Positions 1 through 10,033 of a stretch of DNA of 64,000 nt are shown piece after piece. The translations under genes and the position numbers were made by a program. How positions within the stretch are numbered: position 1 is the stretch's first letter; every line of letters begins with the position of its first letter. The stretch is from assembly GCF_017569925.1 (NCBI RefSeq), contig NZ_CP050854.1, positions 1,674,001 to 1,738,000 of the forward strand, written 5' to 3'. Origin of the DNA: Brenneria izadpanahii (GTDB taxonomy: Bacteria; Pseudomonadota; Gammaproteobacteria; Enterobacterales; Enterobacteriaceae). The notes below the pieces were generated by a model, which did no database searches, had not been told where the DNA came from, and worked only from the letters and a program-made list of their open reading frames with translations.

Positions 1-1
1 T

Positions 2-2374
2 GTTCGGCTGGGCGATGTCGCGCAGGTGGCGCTGGGCGATGAAAGCTACGATGCCGTCACTCGCCTGAACGGCCATCCGGCGGCGGGGATCGCCGTGATG
101 CTGTCGCCGGGGGCGAACGCGCTGGCGACGGCGGAACGGGTAAAGGCCAAAGTCGCCGAGTATGAAAGCACCATGCCTGACGGATACCGCGTTGCGTATC
201 CGAAAGACAGTACGGACTTTATTAAAATCTCCGTAGAGGAAGTGGTTAAAACGTTATTTGAAGCCATCCTGCTGGTGGTGATTGTCATGTTCCTGTTCCT
301 ACAGAATCTGCGCGCGACGCTGATCCCGACCATCGCCGTACCGGTCGTACTGCTGGGAACCTTTGGCGTACTGTCGCTGTTTGGTTATTCCATCAACACC
401 CTTACGCTATTTGGCATGGTGCTGGCGATCGGGCTGCTGGTGGATGACGCGATCGTGGTGGTGGAAAACGTCGAGCGCGTGATGCGGGATGACGGGCTTC
501 CGCCGAAGGCCGCCACCGAAAAATCGATGCGGGAGATTTCCGGCGCGTTGGTCGGTGTGGCGCTGGTGCTGAGCGCGGTATTCCTGCCGATGGCCTTCTT
601 TGGCGGTTCGACCGGGGTGATTTACCGCCAGTTCTCCATCACTATCGTTTCCTCCATGCTGCTGTCGGTACTGATTGCGCTGACGCTGACTCCGGCGCTA
701 TGCGCTTCATTGTTGAAACCTACCGAGCATCGCACCGCGAAAAACGGCTTTTTTGCCGCTTTTAACCGGCGCTACCAATCCATGCAGGAACGTTATTCCG
801 GCAAGGTCGCTCATGTATTGCACTCTCCGACGCGCTACATCATCCTCTATGGCCTGCTGATTGTCGGCATGGCTTTGCTGTTTACCCGCCTGCCGTCGGG
901 GTTCTTGCCGACGGAAGATCAGGGCAGCGTGATGGTGCAGTTCACCTTACCGCCAGGCGCGACCGAAGCGCGGACCAGCCAGGTGGGTAAAGCGATTGAA
1001 CGCTATTTTCTGACCGACGAGAAAGACAATACCGAAGCCATTTTCATTATTTCCGGATTTAACTTCAGCGGTAGCGGACAAAACGCCGGCATGGCGTTCG
1101 TCGCGCTGAAAAATTGGGCCCAGCGTCCGGGGGCGGAAAACAGCGCGGATGCGATTTCGAAGCGGGCGACCAAGGCGCTTTCCTCGCTGCGAGATGCGCA
1201 GGTGTTTACCCTGACGCCGCCGTCGGTGGATGGGTTGGGCCAGTCCAGCGGGTTTACCTTTGAACTGCAGGCGACGGGCACCACCGATCGCGACAAACTG
1301 CTGCAACTGCGCGACGAACTGCTGGCGTCGGCCAACAAAAACGCCAAACTGTCGGCCGTTCGCGCCAACGATTTGGCGCAGATGCCCCAGCTACAGGTGG
1401 ATATTGATAATGACAAAGCCAGTGCGCTGGGGCTGTCGGTGAGCGATGTCACCGCCACGCTGAGCAGCGCCTGGGGCGGCTCCTATGTGAATGACTTTAT
1501 CGATCGCGGACGGGTTAAGAAGGTTTATATCCAGGGGGATGAAGATTCGCGCAGCAAACCGGAAGATCTGAATAAGTGGTTCGTGCGCGGCACCAACAGC
1601 GACGGCGACAGCGTGATGACGCCGTTCTCCGCTTTCTCCTCGACGCGCTGGGTCTACGGGCCGGAAAGTCTGTCGCGCTATAACGGCCAGGCATCCTATG
1701 AAATTCAGGGTTCCGGCGCTTCCGGCGTCAGTTCCGGCGTCGCCATGGATGAAATGCAGGCGCTGGCAAGAGCGCTGCCTAAAGGAACCACCTATTCCTG
1801 GAGCGGGCTCTCCTATCAGGAACGGCTGGCCAGCGGGCAGGCGCTTTCGCTGTATGCGATCTCGATTCTGGTGGTGTTCCTATGTTTGGCGGCGCTGTAT
1901 GAAAGCTGGAGTATTCCGTTCTCGGTGATGCTGGTGATCCCGCTGGGGGTCGTCGGCGCCGTCTTGGCCGCCACGCTGCGCGGACTGGAAAATGACGTCT
2001 ATTTCCAGGTGGCGCTGCTCACCACCATCGGGCTGTCGGCGAAAAACGCCATCCTGATTGTGGAGTTTGCCGAAGCGGCCTATCAGCGCGGGGCCACGCT
2101 GTTTGCCGCCGCGCTGGAAGGCGCCGTCACGCGTTTAAGACCGGTGCTGATGACCTCGCTGGCCTTTATCGTCGGGGTATTCCCGCTGGCGATTTCCACC
2201 GGCGCGGGCGCCAACAGCCGTATTTCCATCGGCTCCGGCATCGTGGGCGGTACGCTGACGGCGACCGTATTGGCGGTTTTTCTGGTGCCTATGTTCTTTG
2301 TTTTGGTGAGACGCATGTTTCCCGCGCGTGCCGACAAAGCTCTGCCTGGCGTTGACTCATCGAGGAAAGAATAA
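2..2374 (+). CDS. RND multidrug efflux transporter, HAE1 (AcrB/MexB) family, 5'-truncated by window edge
   Basis: This is an inner-membrane proton-driven drug exporter of the AcrB/MexB family. The reading frame is already open at base 2, with residues VRLGDVAQ ahead of the GTG at 26, so the start lies outside the window. About 790 residues are visible, roughly the C-terminal three quarters of a ~1,040-residue protein. The proton-relay segment [16 protein letters not shown] with its paired aspartates is present, as are the [12 protein letters not shown] region and the second half-repeat with its membrane helices ([20 protein letters not shown]). The stop codon overlaps the ATG of the next gene (TAATG), so the pump and its outer-membrane channel are translationally coupled. 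The periplasmic adaptor is presumably just upstream, outside the window. The substrate cannot be told from sequence. Confidence 0.95.
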   Translation, partial: VRLGDVAQVALGDESYDAVTRLNGHPAAGIAVMLSPGANALATAERVKAKVAEYESTMPDGYRVAYPKDSTDFIKISVEEVVKTLFEAILLVVIVMFLFLQNLRATLIPTIAVPVVLLGTFGVLSLFGYSINTLTLFGMVLAIGLLVDDAIVVVENVERVMRDDGLPPKAATEKSMREISGALVGVALVLSAVFLPMAFFGGSTGVIYRQFSITIVSSMLLSVLIALTLTPALCASLLKPTEHRTAKNGFFAAFNRRYQSMQERYSGKVAHVLHSPTRYIILYGLLIVGMALLFTRLPSGFLPTEDQGSVMVQFTLPPGATEARTSQVGKAIERYFLTDEKDNTEAIFIISGFNFSGSGQNAGMAFVALKNWAQRPGAENSADAISKRATKALSSLRDAQVFTLTPPSVDGLGQSSGFTFELQATGTTDRDKLLQLRDELLASANKNAKLSAVRANDLAQMPQLQVDIDNDKASALGLSVSDVTATLSSAWGGSYVNDFIDRGRVKKVYIQGDEDSRSKPEDLNKWFVRGTNSDGDSVMTPFSAFSSTRWVYGPESLSRYNGQASYEIQGSGASGVSSGVAMDEMQALARALPKGTTYSWSGLSYQERLASGQALSLYAISILVVFLCLAALYESWSIPFSVMLVIPLGVVGAVLAATLRGLENDVYFQVALLTTIGLSAKNAILIVEFAEAAYQRGATLFAAALEGAVTRLRPVLMTSLAFIVGVFPLAISTGAGANSRISIGSGIVGGTLTATVLAVFLVPMFFVLVRRMFPARADKALPGVDSSRKE

Positions 2375-3786
2375 TGCGTAATCGTCAATTTATCATCGCC
2401 CTGTTCCCCCTGCTATTGGGGGGATGCGTCTCCCTGGATCCCGACTATCAGCGCCCTGACGCGCCAGTGCCGTCGGCCTGGCCGCAGAGCGGCGAGGTAA
2501 AAGGCGAGGCGTCGGACGCCGCGAAAATCCCCTGGCGCTCGGCTCTCGTCGATCCGAAATTGCAGCGGGTGATCGATCTGGCGCTCAGCGATAATCGCGA
2601 TCTGCGCAAAGCGCTGGCCGATATTGAAGCGGCGCGCGCGCAATACGGCGTCCAGCGAGCCGCACTCCTTCCAACCGTGAGCGCCGGAATGGATGGTTCG
2701 CGGGGCAGAACGTTAAGCAGCAGTTCATCGTCGAGCGGCAATGCGACGGCCATCAGCCAGAGCTATAGCGCCAATCTGGGCGTCAGCGCCTTCGAACTGG
2801 ATTTGTTCGGAAAAACGCGCAGCCTGACGGAGGCGGCATTGGAGAGCTATCTGTCAACGGAGGCGGCGGCGAAAAGCACCCAACTGACGCTGATTGCCGA
2901 TACCGCCACCGCTTATATCACGCTGGCGACGGCGCGCAGCGACCTGCAATTGTCGCAGCAGACCATGCAAAGCGCCCTGCATTCGCTGGAGGTGACGCGC
3001 AACCGGCAGCGCAATGGCGTGGCTTCCGGCGTCGACGTCGCGGAAGCTGAAACCGTGTATCAGCAGGCGCGCGCCGATGTCGCCAACTATACGACGGAGG
3101 TGGCGCAGAGCAAAAATGCGCTCGATCTGCTGGCGGGACAGCCGGTTGACGAATCACTGCTGCCTACCGGTCTGGACGCGCTGACGCAGGCGATCGCGCC
3201 GGTATCCGCCGGGATCTCCTCCTCCGTGCTGTTGCAGCGTCCTGATGTGCTGGAGGCGGAACATACCTTGAAATCGGCCAACGCCAATATCGGCGCGGCG
3301 CGAGCGGCGTTCTTCCCCAGCCTGTCATTGACCGCCAGCGGCGGGGTGGGCAGCAGCGCGCTCTCTTCGTTGTTCAGCCACGGCGCCGGCATTTGGTCGC
3401 TGGCGCCCAGTCTGAGTCTGCCGATCTTTGACGGCGGCGCGAACCGCGCCTCGTTGCAGTATGCCGAAGCGCAGAAAAAAGGCTACATCGCCAGCTATGA
3501 AAAAGCTATTCAGACCGCGTTCCAGGAGGTGGCGGATGCGTTGGCGCGTAAAGCCACCATTGATGAGCAACTGGCGGCGCAGCGGGATTACACCACGGCG
3601 GCGGAACGCAGCTATCAGTTGGCGGATAAGCGCTACCGGGAAGGGGTTGATACCTATCTGAACGCGCTGGACGCGCAGCGGACGCTTTACAGCGCCCGGC
3701 AAACGCTTATCAGCATTGAGCAGACCCGGCTGAATAATCTGGTGACGTTATATAACGTGCTGGGCGGCGGGGCGGCTGCGCAGTAA
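2374..3786 (+). CDS. outer-membrane efflux lipoprotein, NodT/OprM family
   Basis: This 470-residue outer-membrane channel of a tripartite efflux system belongs to the NodT/OprM/CusC family. It has a lipoprotein signal peptide with lipobox LLGGC, placing the modified cysteine at residue 18. Two repeats of the outer-membrane efflux protein fold follow, including LGVSAFELDLFGKTRS in the first half and LSLPIFDGGANRASLQYAEA in the second, which are hallmark positions of the family. The length matches OprM-type proteins. Its start codon overlaps the stop of the RND pump, so the two are co-transcribed and work as one envelope-spanning exporter. A hairpin terminator follows directly after the stop. 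Confidence 0.95.
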   Translation: MRNRQFIIALFPLLLGGCVSLDPDYQRPDAPVPSAWPQSGEVKGEASDAAKIPWRSALVDPKLQRVIDLALSDNRDLRKALADIEAARAQYGVQRAALLPTVSAGMDGSRGRTLSSSSSSSGNATAISQSYSANLGVSAFELDLFGKTRSLTEAALESYLSTEAAAKSTQLTLIADTATAYITLATARSDLQLSQQTMQSALHSLEVTRNRQRNGVASGVDVAEAETVYQQARADVANYTTEVAQSKNALDLLAGQPVDESLLPTGLDALTQAIAPVSAGISSSVLLQRPDVLEAEHTLKSANANIGAARAAFFPSLSLTASGGVGSSALSSLFSHGAGIWSLAPSLSLPIFDGGANRASLQYAEAQKKGYIASYEKAIQTAFQEVADALARKATIDEQLAAQRDYTTAAERSYQLADKRYREGVDTYLNALDAQRTLYSARQTLISIEQTRLNNLVTLYNVLGGGAAAQ

Positions 3787-3808
3787 ATAAAATCTATTCA
3801 TTAGGTTA

Positions 3809-3848
3809 CGGGATAGCCGCCGAATTGTGGCGCTATCCCGTTTTTTTT
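3809..3848 (+). terminator. rho-independent terminator after the efflux operon
   Basis: Arms CGGGATAG and CTATCCCG, extended by CGCC/GGCG with a one-base bulge, enclose a short loop and run straight into eight T residues. This lies 23 bases after the stop of the outer-membrane channel gene and before the convergent yidG gene. Confidence 0.85.
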
Positions 3849-3862
3849 CGCGGGAAACGGGG

Positions 3863-4180
3863 CTAAACGGCAAGTTGGCGGTACAGCAGAACCAGGGCGG
3901 CGATGACGATAGTTACCGAGGTGAAGGCGATCAAACCGCGGCTGATGCGCGACAGTATCTGGTGCCGGGCGGCGTTAAAACGATAACGCATAACGGCGAA
4001 AACGGCCATCATGCAGGCGACGCACAGCAGCAGGATACCGCAGGCGAACACTACGCGATCGTCGTCCGCTATGCCCGCGCGAAAAAACAGCAGGCTGTTG
4101 ATCAGCATGACAAACATGGTGCGTGACCAGGCCATACCGGTGCGTTGTGGTTGTAAACCGGGATCGCGCGTCGATTCCAT
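3863..4180 (-). CDS. yidG: DUF202 inner-membrane protein, YidG-like
   Basis: This small inner-membrane protein of unknown function (about 105 residues) is of the DUF202 family. The N-terminal signature DPGLQPQRTGMAWSRT matches E. coli YidG, and about three hydrophobic segments follow. I place the start at the ATG at 4180 (MESTRDPG) rather than the in-frame TTG at 4225, because the longer form would overlap the upstream gene and lacks family support. The upstream partner yidH ends only seven bases before this start, so the two form a short operon as in E. coli. The absence of a strong Shine-Dalgarno sequence fits translational coupling. Confidence 0.88.
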   Translation of the reverse strand: MESTRDPGLQPQRTGMAWSRTMFVMLINSLLFFRAGIADDDRVVFACGILLLCVACMMAVFAVMRYRFNAARHQILSRISRGLIAFTSVTIVIAALVLLYRQLAV

Positions 4181-4187
4181 CGGTAAA

Positions 4188-4556
4188 TTAGTCGAAAATG
4201 ATGATTGCCGCCAATGCGACCGCAATCATGGTGACAAACAGCGTAACGGTCAGCAACAGCGGGGTATAAGGCATATCGCTTTCCTGACGCATGGCTTTTT
4301 CATTGCTGACCCAGCGGCGATACGCCAGCGCGCCAAGCAGGGCGGCGCAGACAATCAGCAGCAGCGCCAGCCCTTGACGCACCATAGGCGAGGCGAGATG
4401 AACGGTGAATTGATCCACCGCCACCGCGCCCGCCAGAAACGCCAGCGAGGTTCTGATCCAGGCGAGAAACGTTCGTTCGTTGGCCAGTGAAAACCGATAG
4501 TCAGGCGTTTTCCCCTGATGCCACCACGGTGTTTTTTCCTGCTTGGGTGTCGTCAT
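4188..4556 (-). CDS. yidH: DUF202 inner-membrane protein, YidH-like
   Basis: This 122-residue DUF202 membrane protein is first in a two-gene operon with the YidG-like protein. The segment TPDYRFSLANERTFLAWIRT is almost identical in arrangement to E. coli YidH, followed by membrane helices around residues 38-55, 65-85 and 95-118. The conserved RxxLAxxRTxLAxIRT-type motif defines the family. The function is not established. The first seven or so residues are extra compared with E. coli YidH. Confidence 0.9.
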   Translation of the reverse strand: MTTPKQEKTPWWHQGKTPDYRFSLANERTFLAWIRTSLAFLAGAVAVDQFTVHLASPMVRQGLALLLIVCAALLGALAYRRWVSNEKAMRQESDMPYTPLLLTVTLFVTMIAVALAAIIIFD

Positions 4557-4605
4557 ATTTATCGTCTGGGTATAGGTGGAACACTATTTAATTCGTTCAA
4601 CGGCC

Positions 4606-5241
4606 TTATATGGCCTGATTGGTCAGCAGGTCGACCTTGCTGGCGTCGGCGACGCGTTTGAGGTAACGGCTGACGTTCGGCCCGAAGCTAATGCTTTTCA
4701 CTATGGTCAACGAACGCAGAACCGGGAACAGAATAAAGTCGGTGGTGGAAATAGCCAGTTCGGTTGCCAGCAGCGATTCGAGCTCGGTCAGCTTCTGCTG
4801 AACGTCGGCGACCAGCGCGGGCGTATCTGCTATCAGCGCTTCCAGATCGCCGAACGCTTTCTCTTCCCGTAGACGATAAGCCTCACGCGCTTCAGGCGTG
4901 GACAGCTCTTTGAACTCCGCTTTGGTAAAGCGCGGCACCGCCAGCTTGAATACCGTGCCGGAAGCCGCCTTACACCACGCTTCAACGGCGGCGTCGACCG
5001 GGTGGTCGGCGATTAACGGCGTTTGGGTCTTATCGACATAATGTACGATATCCATACTTTCCGGCATGAAACTGCCATCTTCTTTCTGCAGGATAGGCAC
5101 CACCTTGCGGCCGACCATCCGCGTAGGGGTTTCAACGTCGCCTTCCATAATGACGGATAGTTCAAAGGGTATCGCCTTCAGACCGAAAATCATCCTGGCT
5201 CTGACGCAGAACGGGCAGTGTTCATAGATGAAAAGTTTCAT
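4606..5241 (-). CDS. grxB: glutaredoxin 2 (GST-fold)
   Basis: This is a cytosolic glutathione-dependent disulfide reductase of the large GST-like glutaredoxin 2 type (211 residues; E. coli GrxB has 215). The active site CPFC sits near the N terminus (MKLFIYEHCPFC; E. coli has CPYC). The glutathione-binding cis-proline segment RKVVPILQKEDG and the PESMDIVHYVD segment are conserved, with an all-helical GST C-terminal domain behind them. I chose the ATG at 5241 because it has AAGGTG six bases upstream and aligns with the E. coli start; a GTG three codons further upstream is in frame. It appears monocistronic. Confidence 0.93.
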   Translation of the reverse strand: MKLFIYEHCPFCVRARMIFGLKAIPFELSVIMEGDVETPTRMVGRKVVPILQKEDGSFMPESMDIVHYVDKTQTPLIADHPVDAAVEAWCKAASGTVFKLAVPRFTKAEFKELSTPEAREAYRLREEKAFGDLEALIADTPALVADVQQKLTELESLLATELAISTTDFILFPVLRSLTIVKSISFGPNVSRYLKRVADASKVDLLTNQAI

Positions 5242-5510
5242 TTTTAGCACCTTAATGATGGGAAAACGGCAGAATACGATCTTTATCCGATATAGCCGGT
5301 ATTTTGCAAGTCGCCGTGTCGGTTTGCATCTATTGGGTATAGTCGGTCAGCCGGAATAATACCTGAAATAAAAAACGATGATGCCTCTTACCTGCTACCG
5401 ATTTGTGACACATTTTTACCGTGCAGCGCAGACCCGCGTTCGGCTCTACTCCGGCACGCGGCGAATGCCCCGCCCGCGCTTACCATGTCCCCGGTCTAAA
5501 CACCCTCCCT

Positions 5511-5879
5511 TGTCAGGAGTAGGATCTCACTAATTAAACCCGCGGGACTAGCTCCCTCCCCTGACAAGGGGAGGGTTGGGGTGGGGTAAGCCGCTTGCGC
5601 TCGAAGCGCGTTAAAACGTTTCCCAATTATTATCACAGTGCTGCTTGTCAGGGGAGGATCTCACTAATTAAACCCGCGGGACTAGCTCCCTCCCCTGACA
5701 AGGGGAGGGTTGGGGTGGGGTAAGTCGCTTACGCTCGAATCGCGTTAAAACGTTTCCCAGTTATTATCACTGTGCTGCTTGTCAGGAGGAGGATCTCACT
5801 AATTAAACCCGCGGGACTAGCTCCCTCCCCTGGCAAGGGGAGGGTTGGGGTGGGGTAAGCCGCTTACGCTCGAAACGCG
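5511..5879. repeat. tandem array of three ~134-bp units carrying chemoreceptor 3'-end copies
   Basis: Three near-identical units are aligned by GGATCTCAC at 5522, 5656 and 5791 (periods 134 and 135). Each contains the block CTCACTAATTAAACCCGCGG, a GGGGAGGG hairpin block, and AACGCG-type junction DNA. In units one and two, the minus strand also contains an eleven-codon piece ending in codons for N-W-E-T-F and a TAA stop (5611-5643 and 5745-5777). It is homologous in frame to the real end of the chemoreceptor gene at 5880-5912. The stretch 5251-5510 before the array shows nothing recognisable. Confidence 0.9.
5552..5587. repeat. dispersed G-rich hairpin element, copy 1 of 4
   Basis: The element has arms CCCTCCCC and GGGGAGGG around a six-base loop, followed by TTGGGGTGGGGT. 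The same 36-base block recurs at 5686-5721, 5821-5856 and 12294-12329. The fourth copy is outside the tandem array, so this is a dispersed intergenic palindrome of the kind common in enterobacteria. Each copy is preceded about 35-45 bases earlier by CTTGTCAGG. Confidence 0.8.
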
Positions 5880-7556
5880 TTAAAACGTTTCCCAATTATG
5901 GTTACTGTGCTGCGAAGAGGACGCCGTCTTACCGGCAAGTAAAGCCTGCGATGGCGGTGTCGCGCTGGGATGGGAAGGCCGCGGCGGGGTCACGGCGGCG
6001 TTGCCGGGTAACTGGAATACGGCGACGGACTCCGTTAACTGGCGCGCCTGTTCTTCCAACGACGCGGCGGCCGCGGCGGATTCCTGCACCAGGGAGGCGT
6101 TTTGCTGCGTGACGCTATCCATCTCGGTGACCGCCAGGGCGACCTGACCGATGCCGCGGCTCTGTTCCTCGGACGCGGAGGCGATTTCGCCCATTAGATT
6201 GGTCACGTGCGTGACCGACTGAACGATGCCGGTCATGGTCTCTCCGGCCAATGCCACCTGGCGGGAGCCGTTATTAATCCGTTCTACGGATTCGGCGATC
6301 AGCCCGCCGATCTCTTTCGCCGCCTGGGCGCTGCGCTGCGCCAGATTACGAACTTCCCCCGCGACCACCGCGAATCCGCGCCCCTGTTCGCCGGCGCGCG
6401 CCGCCTCAACCGCCGCATTCAGCGCCAGAATATTGGTTTGAAAGGCGATGCCGTTAATCACGCTGGTAATGTCGGCTATTTTTTGCGAACTGGCGGTGAT
6501 ATCGCTCATGGTGACGACGACGTCATCAACCAGATGGCCGCCTTTGTTTGCCAGCGAAGACGCCTCCTGCGCCAGTTTGTTGGCTTGCGTAACGTTATCG
6601 GTATTCAGTTTTACCGTAGCGCCCAGTTGTTCCATGCTGGCGGCGGTTTCCTCCAGCGCCGAAGCCTGCTGTTCGGTGCGCGATGAGAGATCGCTATTGC
6701 CGGCGCTGATTTCGCCGGCGCCCTGATAAATCGACGTCGCGCTATCGCGAATAATGGTGACGGTTTGGATCAGGCTCTCCTGCATATCGCGTAAATAGGG
6801 GATGAGTTGACCAATATTGTTGCGGCCGAAATCGGTGATGGCGTGGTGCAGCTGTCCTGACGACAGCGTTTGGAACTGCCTCTTTATCTGCTCCAACGGC
6901 GTCAATAAACAGGAAACCAGATAGCGATCGGTCAGGAATAGTATCAGCAATCCCAAAATCAGGGCGGCTATCAGCACGCGCTGACAGACTTTGACCAACT
7001 GATGGATTTGCCGGCTGTTCGTTTCGTCGTTGGCCAGCAGGCGTTCGGCATAGTCTTCTGTCGCTTTGCCGAATGCAATGCTGATCGGCGGGAGGGTGGT
7101 TCTTACCGCATACCGGTATTGTTCCACATCCTCCTGTTCAAGCAGCGCCGCCATATTGCGCATTTCGTGGATAATGCTCGTCCAGTGTTGAACGATGTCA
7201 TTAACCAATTCCGATGACACGCCCACCTGATGCTGGGACTGAAAAAGCGTCAGATCGTTTTGACTGATGTCGATGACATCCATGGCGGTTTTTAGCATAT
7301 TCCGCGCATTTTCTTTATCGCCGCTTTGATACAGATCGGCAACCATAAATAATCGAACCGCGGTACGAAAATAAGATTCCACCCCATGACTCATAATACT
7401 GGTGTTTTTCTTCTGAATCTGGCTGGTTTCCAGTAACTGGCTGACCTGACCAAGGGACGATATCGCCATCCAGGAGACGCCTCCCCAGAGTAATAAGAAA
7501 AGCGCGAGGATAGTCAACAAGACTTTACGGATAGTTATATTTCTTAGCAATCGCAT
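5880..7556 (-). CDS. methyl-accepting chemotaxis protein with four-helix-bundle sensor and NWETF tail
   Basis: This is a 558-residue transmembrane chemoreceptor. Membrane helix 1 spans residues ~10-33, a periplasmic four-helix-bundle-type ligand domain (~34-187) follows, and membrane helix 2 is at ~190-213 ([21 protein letters not shown]). A HAMP linker and the long cytoplasmic signalling coiled coil complete it. The hairpin tip reads [29 protein letters not shown] in overlapping segments, the CheA/CheW contact region. It ends in NWETF, the pentapeptide that docks CheR and CheB, so it is a Tar/Tsr-like major receptor. The ligand is unknown. A good sigma-28 promoter lies ~120 bases upstream. 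The 3' end of this gene is what is duplicated in the adjacent repeat array. Confidence 0.95.
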   Translation of the reverse strand: MRLLRNITIRKVLLTILALFLLLWGGVSWMAISSLGQVSQLLETSQIQKKNTSIMSHGVESYFRTAVRLFMVADLYQSGDKENARNMLKTAMDVIDISQNDLTLFQSQHQVGVSSELVNDIVQHWTSIIHEMRNMAALLEQEDVEQYRYAVRTTLPPISIAFGKATEDYAERLLANDETNSRQIHQLVKVCQRVLIAALILGLLILFLTDRYLVSCLLTPLEQIKRQFQTLSSGQLHHAITDFGRNNIGQLIPYLRDMQESLIQTVTIIRDSATSIYQGAGEISAGNSDLSSRTEQQASALEETAASMEQLGATVKLNTDNVTQANKLAQEASSLANKGGHLVDDVVVTMSDITASSQKIADITSVINGIAFQTNILALNAAVEAARAGEQGRGFAVVAGEVRNLAQRSAQAAKEIGGLIAESVERINNGSRQVALAGETMTGIVQSVTHVTNLMGEIASASEEQSRGIGQVALAVTEMDSVTQQNASLVQESAAAAASLEEQARQLTESVAVFQLPGNAAVTPPRPSHPSATPPSQALLAGKTASSSQHSNHNWETF

Positions 7557-7673
7557 AAATGCATCCTGGTTTGTTATGGTTAAACTGCTATTTTTTCATT
7601 TAATTTCAAAGTGCTATGAAAGTGACTTTTTACGTTTGAGGGAAGAGGAAAATATTCCGATATCTCATGGAGG

Positions 7674-7700
7674 TTATCGGCATCAGCATTGATTTGTTTC
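7674..7700 (-). promoter_or_regulatory. candidate sigma-28 (FliA) promoter for the chemoreceptor
   Basis: On the minus strand the -10 element reads GCCGATAA (7674-7681), a perfect match to the enteric FliA consensus. Fifteen bases upstream is GAAA (7697-7700), matching three of four TAAA core bases. It sits ~118 bases before the start codon of the chemoreceptor gene, a normal position for a flagellar-regulon gene. Confidence 0.7.
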
Positions 7701-7830
7701 TTTAATGAAGGATAAATATTTTAAAATAATGATCGCGTGAAGATATTTGGGAAATATATTTAATGTGTGTTCTTAATTGGCACGCTTGTTGAATTTTATT
7801 CTGTCGATATATTGGCGGGTTTTACTCGCT

Positions 7831-7860
7831 TAATACTTCAAGTCGCAGAGCCGCCGGCGT
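7831..7860. repeat. dispersed TACTTCAAGTCGCAG-type repeat fragment
   Basis: The segment TAATACTTCAAGTCGCAG followed by GCCGCCGGCG matches the start of a dispersed intergenic element seen also at 10994, 32329 and 42499. The rest of 7557-7903 is AT-rich and holds the chemoreceptor promoter, but no gene. Confidence 0.6.
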
Positions 7861-7903
7861 ATATGGTTTCGCATCGCCACAGACGCCGGCTCGGTATTCT
7901 GTT

Positions 7904-9853
7904 TTAAGACGACGTCAAGCGCTGTAGCGTCGTCAGTTGGCTGACCGCGTCATGCATGGCGTCCATTCCCTTGGCGGCCTCCTTCAGCCGGCCCATATTG
8001 GTGGTTACGTTACGCCGCTCCTGACTGGTTTCGGTGCTCATGGCTGCGATCTGATCGGCGGCGGAGATGCTTTTATTCGCCATCTCTTGCGTGGTGCCGA
8101 CCGTTTCGGTGGCGACGCGGCGGATGCGCTCAATGGTTTCGACCGCCGAACGGATATTCTGTCTGGTGGCGTCGGCCTGTTCTTTTGACGAGCGGGCCAA
8201 ACGGCGGACTTCATCGGCCACCACCGCAAAACCGCGGCCTGCTTCTCCCGCCCGTGCGGCCTCCACGGCGGCGTTGAGCGCCAGCAGATTGGTTTGATCG
8301 GCAATCGCGCTGATGCCGACCGTAATCTGCGTGATGCCGAGGGAAATCTGCTCCAGTTGGTTCAACTCCTGTTCCAGATTGTTTTGCGCGGTTTGCGTCT
8401 GCATTGCCGCCTCGCTAATGGCGCGAATGCTGGATTCCGCGATATCCAGGGTTTCCGTCTGGCGCGATGTGGCGTGCTCCAACTGCGGCAGCGTCGTCAA
8501 CAACGGGTTGAGATCTTCCTGGTAAGCGACCACCCGTTCGATAACGCCGGACTGGATACCGTGCATGGCTTCCCAGCGGCGCAGCGCCCGTTGGGCATAG
8601 TGGCCGGCGTATGCCGCGTATTCGATGGGAAAGTGGGTCATGGCTTTAACGTCGTGGTCGAAAAACGCCAGCGCCGACAGCGTTTGATTAATGGGAACGC
8701 CGAAAATTTCGCCGAAGCTGGAGAAACCGGCGGCGGGCACGTTATCAAAAAAGCGGGCCTGATCCAGGCTGGCGGCATTATTCATCCTGCGCAGCACGCA
8801 GTCGTTCAACAGCAGCCCCGCGGGTTTTCCTTTATCGGCAAGGAAGCGCTGCCAGTCATGCCGGGTGGACGCCACAAAATCCGTTGCTTGCAGCAGGTAC
8901 AGGCGGTCGCCGAATTCCAGATCGCAAAAGAAAGCGATGCGGTCGGTCTGAATGGCGGCGATCGAACGAATAAAATATTCATTGTCGACTTTCACCCCAA
9001 AGGTTTTTCCTGCCAACTGCTTGCCGATTTGCTCCGGTTTACAGCGTAGATAATCCGACAGTGCGCTGATGATAGGTTGAGGCCGTCCGTTGGCGTCGAA
9101 TACGGATTTGACGGTGCGGGCCACCGGATCGGCCTCGGCGACCAGCCAGCTTTGCGCTGTGGGTTCGAAATTCTGGCTCTTGAACGGCGCAAAGGATTTG
9201 CCCTCGGCCATCTGACAAAAGATCAGCACCGCTTTGCCTTGCAAGACGCCGCTGCTGTCGCCGATATAGGTGGCGCTGAAATCGAGGCTGCCGCCGGCCG
9301 AACCGCCGATCGCCATGCAGGGAAAGCGGCCGCTGGCATACCATGCCTGCATCAGAAAGCCTTCGGAGGCCGATAGCCCGTCGCAGTAGATCATGGCGAA
9401 AGTGCGATCGGCGGAAAGCGGCATATCGACGTTGAGCCGGTCCAACTCCTGACGAATCGCCGCGACGCGCTGACCGGCGGTGGCCTTTCCTTGAATATGC
9501 AGATCGATGACATGCACCTCATGCCGCGAGATCAGTGTTTGCGGCAGCCATAGCCAGCTGCCCTGTTTCCCGGTCATATCGCAATAGGTTGATGTTCCAG
9601 GGTGAGAACACAGCGTACCGGTCGATGAGAGGGCGAGCACCGTCAGATTAGCGCTCGAAAACTGCTGCCAGGCGTTATTGACGATGGAGAAATCGGCATC
9701 AGGGGGAACAAAGGCCATCAGCAGTCCGGCTTTGCCGGAAATGCCAAGATTGTTCAGCGAGGCGGGTAAGGTTTCACAGTGATAGACGCCGCTGGCGGGC
9801 GATTTGGCGCCGAAAATAGTTGCTCCTGCACGGAAAGACGACAGTATTCCCAT
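7904..9853 (-). CDS. soluble FIST-domain methyl-accepting chemotaxis protein
   Basis: This is a 649-residue cytoplasmic chemoreceptor without membrane helices. The N-terminal ~380 residues match the FIST sensory module (FIST_N then FIST_C), with typical pieces such as [21 protein letters not shown] and [10 protein letters not shown]. The FIST domain is proposed to bind small ligands such as amino acids. The C-terminal ~200 residues are an MCP signalling domain with tip [20 protein letters not shown] and [18 protein letters not shown]. It ends in LTSS without a CheR-docking pentapeptide, so its adaptation would depend on other receptors. The ATG at 9853 has GAGGGA eight bases upstream. No sigma-28 -10 element is visible upstream. 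The ligand is not known. Confidence 0.92.
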   Translation of the reverse strand: MGILSSFRAGATIFGAKSPASGVYHCETLPASLNNLGISGKAGLLMAFVPPDADFSIVNNAWQQFSSANLTVLALSSTGTLCSHPGTSTYCDMTGKQGSWLWLPQTLISRHEVHVIDLHIQGKATAGQRVAAIRQELDRLNVDMPLSADRTFAMIYCDGLSASEGFLMQAWYASGRFPCMAIGGSAGGSLDFSATYIGDSSGVLQGKAVLIFCQMAEGKSFAPFKSQNFEPTAQSWLVAEADPVARTVKSVFDANGRPQPIISALSDYLRCKPEQIGKQLAGKTFGVKVDNEYFIRSIAAIQTDRIAFFCDLEFGDRLYLLQATDFVASTRHDWQRFLADKGKPAGLLLNDCVLRRMNNAASLDQARFFDNVPAAGFSSFGEIFGVPINQTLSALAFFDHDVKAMTHFPIEYAAYAGHYAQRALRRWEAMHGIQSGVIERVVAYQEDLNPLLTTLPQLEHATSRQTETLDIAESSIRAISEAAMQTQTAQNNLEQELNQLEQISLGITQITVGISAIADQTNLLALNAAVEAARAGEAGRGFAVVADEVRRLARSSKEQADATRQNIRSAVETIERIRRVATETVGTTQEMANKSISAADQIAAMSTETSQERRNVTTNMGRLKEAAKGMDAMHDAVSQLTTLQRLTSS

Positions 9854-10033
9854 AGTAGTTCCCTCTCTTCAATTGAATCATGGCTAGAACGAATCATTGA
9901 ATAAAACGAGTCTACTCTGCGGCATATTTTCTGACTGCGTTACGGCTCACGTTTATCCGCGACATGGGCGGGAGAAGCGCCGGACGCAGGATGGTCCGGC
10001 ATGGCGAGATAACGAGGCGGGCGGCTTTACCGG

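Noticed and set aside
5511..5879. Tandem repeats as a CRISPR array
   Set aside because: There are only three units of about 134 bases, nearly identical throughout, with no short-repeat/unique-spacer pattern and no cas genes.
8294..9049. 251-codon plus-strand open frame
   Set aside because: It is antisense to the FIST chemoreceptor gene and shows no family similarity or ribosome-binding site.
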